Shown here: positions 62,851 to 64,000 of the stretch, in pieces
Position numbering within the stretch: position 1 is the first letter of the stretch
How the letters are laid out: every line of letters starts with the position of its first letter
Source of the DNA: Stenotrophomonas oahuensis
Lineage (GTDB): Bacteria; Pseudomonadota; Gammaproteobacteria; Xanthomonadales; Xanthomonadaceae
Assembly (NCBI RefSeq): GCF_031834595.1
Contig: NZ_CP115541.1
Location: forward strand, 124,001 to 188,000
Direction: 5' to 3'
Length of the DNA: 64,000 nt
Program-made: the position numbers and the translations under genes
Notes under the pieces: model-generated
The model's database searches: none
What the model was told of the DNA's origin: nothing
The model's input: the letters and a program-made list of their open reading frames with translations, nothing else

Positions 62851-64000
62851 TCACCGGTCGACCTCGCCGAACACCAGGTCGTAGGTGCCGATCATGGCCA
62901 CCACGTCGGCGAGCATGTGCCCGCGCACAACCGAGTCGATCGAGGACAGATGGGCGAAGCCCGGTGCGCGCAGGTGCACGCGGAACGGCTTGTTGGCGCC
63001 ATCGGACATCAGGTAGCAGCCGAACTCACCCTTCGGGGCTTCCACCGCCGAATAGGTTTCGCCGGCCGGCACGCAGTAGCCTTCACTGAACAGCTTGAAG
63101 TGATGGATCAGCGCTTCCATGTCGTCCTTCATGTCCTCACGCTTGGGCGGAGCGACCTTGAAGTTCTTCACCATCACCGGGCCCGGGTTGGCCTTCAGCC
63201 ACGCCACGCACTGCTGGATGATGCGGTTGGATTCACGCATTTCCGCGACGCGGACCAGGTAACGGTCGTAGCAGTCGCCTTCCTTGCCCAGCGGAATGTC
63301 GAAGTCGACGGCGTCGTACTTGGCGTACGGCTGCTTCTTGCGCAGGTCCCAAGCAATGCCCGAGCCGCGCAGCATTACGCCGGTCATGCCCCACGCATGG
63401 GCCAGTTCCGGGGTGACCACGCCGATGCCGACGGTACGCTGCTTCCAGATACGGTTGTCGGTCAGCAGGGTTTCGTATTCGTCAACGCGGCTGGGGAATT
63501 CCTTGGTGAAGTTCTCCAGGAAGTCCAGCAGCGAACCTTCGCGCGCGGCGTTGAGGTTCTTCAGGGCCTGGCCCTTGTGCCAACGCGATTCCTTGTACTT
63601 CGGCATCTGGTCCGGCAGGTCGCGGTAGACGCCGCCCGGACGGTAGTAAGCCGCGTGCATGCGCGCGCCGGAGACGGCTTCGTAGCAGTCCATCAGCTCT
63701 TCGCGCTCACGGAAGGCGTACAGCATGACCGCCATCGCGCCCAGGTCGAGTGCGTTGGAGCCCAGCCACATCAGGTGGTTCAGGATGCGGGTGATTTCGT
63801 CGAACATGGTGCGGATGTACTGCGCACGCTCCGGCGCTTCGATTCCCATCAGGGTTTCGATCGCGCGCACGTAGGCGTGTTCGTTGCACATCATTGACAC
63901 GTAGTCGAGGCGGTCCATGTAACCGATGGACTGGTTGAACGGCTTGGACTCGGCCAGCTTTTCGGTGCCCCGGTGCAGCAGGCCCACGTGCGGGTCGGCA
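62851..64000 (-). CDS. nuoD: NADH-quinone oxidoreductase subunit D (partial, runs off right edge)
   Basis: The C-terminal 383 codons of the 49-kDa-type subunit, open to the window edge. [40 protein letters not shown] and [20 protein letters not shown] are hallmark segments; the terminal [18 protein letters not shown] is complete. It forms the quinone site with nuoH and nuoB. Confidence 0.98.
   Translation of the reverse strand, partial: ADPHVGLLHRGTEKLAESKPFNQSIGYMDRLDYVSMMCNEHAYVRAIETLMGIEAPERAQYIRTMFDEITRILNHLMWLGSNALDLGAMAVMLYAFREREELMDCYEAVSGARMHAAYYRPGGVYRDLPDQMPKYKESRWHKGQALKNLNAAREGSLLDFLENFTKEFPSRVDEYETLLTDNRIWKQRTVGIGVVTPELAHAWGMTGVMLRGSGIAWDLRKKQPYAKYDAVDFDIPLGKEGDCYDRYLVRVAEMRESNRIIQQCVAWLKANPGPVMVKNFKVAPPKREDMKDDMEALIHHFKLFSEGYCVPAGETYSAVEAPKGEFGCYLMSDGANKPFRVHLRAPGFAHLSSIDSVVRGHMLADVVAMIGTYDLVFGEVDR

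Overview
The window is high-GC gammaproteobacterial DNA, most likely Stenotrophomonas (maltophilia complex). The housekeeping gene order, nuo operon / rimP-nusA-infB-rbfA-truB-rpsO-pnp / thrS-infC-rpmI-rplT-pheS-pheT-ihfA, is typical of Xanthomonadaceae. The spacers carry repeated GTAG-ended palindromes that look like the SMAG elements of S. maltophilia. Genus is an inference from these two traits.

Positions 1-17923 are the right-hand part of a lambda-like prophage; its left end lies outside the window. Leftward from the immunity region run a Cro-like gene, a CII-like gene, a primase-helicase, a repeat-rich DNA site, terS, terL, a Mor-like regulator, gpW, portal and a truncated ClpP-type prohead protease. 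Rightward from the immunity region run the S24-type CI repressor and a chain of small unknown genes, then excisionase and a lambda-type tyrosine integrase. Five copies of one palindromic operator flank the repressor on both sides, so it probably controls both arms.

The most unusual part is 13667-16435. Eight small leftward genes (73-90 codons) sit inside the rightward early arm. They look like distant paralogues (beta-rich N-terminus, one C-terminal amphipathic helix). All eight share one reading phase, and the codon-aligned opposite strand is open for 995 codons.

Positions 17924-23363 are accessory DNA between the integrase and a tRNA-Pro(GGG) gene. It holds three unknown leftward genes and a compact cassette: a ParB-like protein, a putative nuclease with a D...Q motif, and a convergent C5 cytosine methyltransferase. 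I regard this as a candidate restriction-like or defence system.

Positions 23364-44259 are core translation and RNA-metabolism genes, all leftward, except for a rightward DUF3325-DUF3649-PepSY membrane operon. A secreted GH18 chitinase is boxed between two long composite palindromes. Upstream of thrS a short reading frame with three threonine codons precedes an intrinsic terminator, which suggests attenuation.

Positions 44260-50773 hold an autotransporter, three short orphan Rhs-core proteins and two initiator tRNA genes, the latter within a duplicated palindrome-terminator-tRNA unit. A G19C17 block lies just upstream of one Rhs-core gene; it may be hypermutable or an assembly artefact. Positions 50892-64000 carry nuoN back to a truncated nuoD, the respiratory complex I operon.
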